The position numbers and the translations under genes were made by a program. The notes below the pieces were generated by a model. It did not search any database. It saw only the letters and a list, made by a program, of their open reading frames with translations, and was not told where the DNA came from. A stretch of 8,349 nucleotides of DNA from Rhodospirillaceae bacterium CCH5-H10. GTDB lineage: Bacteria; Pseudomonadota; Alphaproteobacteria; Reyranellales; Reyranellaceae. The stretch's first letter is position 1, and every line of letters starts with the position of its first letter. Below, piece after piece: positions 8,029 to 8,349 of the stretch. The stretch is taken from positions 1 through 8,349 of the forward strand of contig LSKJ01000244.1 of assembly GCA_001557035.1 (NCBI GenBank), in the 5' to 3' direction.

Positions 8029-8349
8029 CTAGAGGCGCGAGACGCCGATCATGGCGTCCTTGGTGACGAGCCCGGCGAGCTTCTCCTCGGACCAGCCCTC
8101 CGTATTCGCGGGGCGGACCGGCAGCACCATGTAGCGGGTGTCGGCCGTCGTATCCCAGACGCGGATCTCCATGTCGGCCGGCAGATCGAGGCCCATCTCC
8201 TTCAGCACAGTGCGCGACTGGCGCACGACGCGGGCGCGATACTCCAGGTCCTTGTACCAGTCCGGCGGCAGGCCGATGATCGAGAAGGCGGTGCAGGAAC
8301 AAAGAGTGCAGCAGATCACGTTGTGAATCTTCGGCGTGTTCTCCAGCAC
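8029..8349 (-). CDS. nthA: Nitrile hydratase alpha subunit, C-terminal part (5' end outside window)
   Basis: Catalytic, metal-binding subunit of nitrile hydratase. About 106 residues are visible, roughly half of the usual 200-215; the frame runs off the right edge, so the first visible codon (GTG, Val) is internal. The metal claw C-T-L-C-S-C is complete. Thr at its second position is the cobalt-type signature, whereas iron-type enzymes have Ser. It is followed by [51 protein letters not shown] and VTKDAMIGV, all standard for this subunit. The residue before the claw is an extra Cys (VICCTLCSC), where Val is usual. A thiocyanate hydrolase gamma subunit was considered, but the neighbouring beta subunit is unsplit, favouring nitrile hydratase. 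The TAG stop is at 8031-8029. Confidence 0.95.
   Translation of the reverse strand: MLENTPKIHNVICCTLCSCTAFSIIGLPPDWYKDLEYRARVVRQSRTVLKEMGLDLPADMEIRVWDTTADTRYMVLPVRPANTEGWSEEKLAGLVTKDAMIGVSRL

Noticed and set aside
7052..8302. 416-codon minus-strand open frame running through nthB, the intergenic gap and the LysR gene
   Set aside because: It is out of frame with nthB and antisense to lysR, with Arg-rich composition typical of shadow frames.
8029..8349. Thiocyanate hydrolase gamma subunit instead of nitrile hydratase alpha
   Set aside because: The adjacent beta gene encodes both halves of the beta subunit in one chain, whereas thiocyanate hydrolase has them as separate subunits.

Overview
The window is high-GC DNA with tightly packed genes and looks chromosomal, from an alphaproteobacterium. 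The tpiA-secG-pyrG order and the Bug-type solute receptor fit that group. My guess is a Rhodospirillales/Reyranella-like or Hyphomicrobiales soil organism, but no species call can be supported from sequence alone.

Left part (1-2425, + strand): a housekeeping block made of the 3' end of tpiA (triosephosphate isomerase), secG (Sec translocon subunit) and a complete pyrG (CTP synthase). All key active-site residues of PyrG are present. This gene order is a known alphaproteobacterial arrangement, often continued by kdsA and/or eno, but here it is followed by something else.

Middle (2486-4178, + strand): two exported proteins of unknown function, one base apart and probably co-transcribed. The first is Cys-rich and has no family I recognise. 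The second has a Pro/Ala-rich linker and a peptidoglycan-binding-1-like repeat. Between the second gene and the convergent gene on its right lies a 28-bp perfect inverted repeat. Its arms are themselves palindromic, giving a REPIN-like architecture.

Right-centre (4281-7372): a small regulated catabolic unit. A tripartite-tricarboxylate (Bug/TctC) periplasmic binding protein and a tartrate/D-malate-type decarboxylating dehydrogenase form a tight two-gene minus-strand operon. A LysR-type regulator is transcribed divergently. The 100-bp divergent intergenic region carries an AT-rich perfect dyad, GGATTATA-N11-TATAATCC. Each half-site contains a TATAAT on the outgoing strand, so the presumed LysR operator coincides with both divergent -10 boxes. 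The rightward extended -10 places the LysR transcription start exactly on its GTG codon, which predicts a leaderless mRNA. The inferred logic is uptake or sensing of a hydroxy-dicarboxylate, oxidation by the dehydrogenase, and control by the LysR protein.

Right end (7396-8349, - strand): nitrile hydratase beta subunit (complete) and alpha subunit (C-terminal part, cut by the window edge). The alpha subunit has the CTLCSC metal-claw sequence of cobalt-type enzymes, preceded by an extra Cys. The small activator/chaperone gene that often follows the beta subunit is absent, because the operon runs directly into the convergent LysR gene.

No tRNA, rRNA, CRISPR array or insertion sequence was seen. 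No gene-free stretch exceeds about 102 bases.
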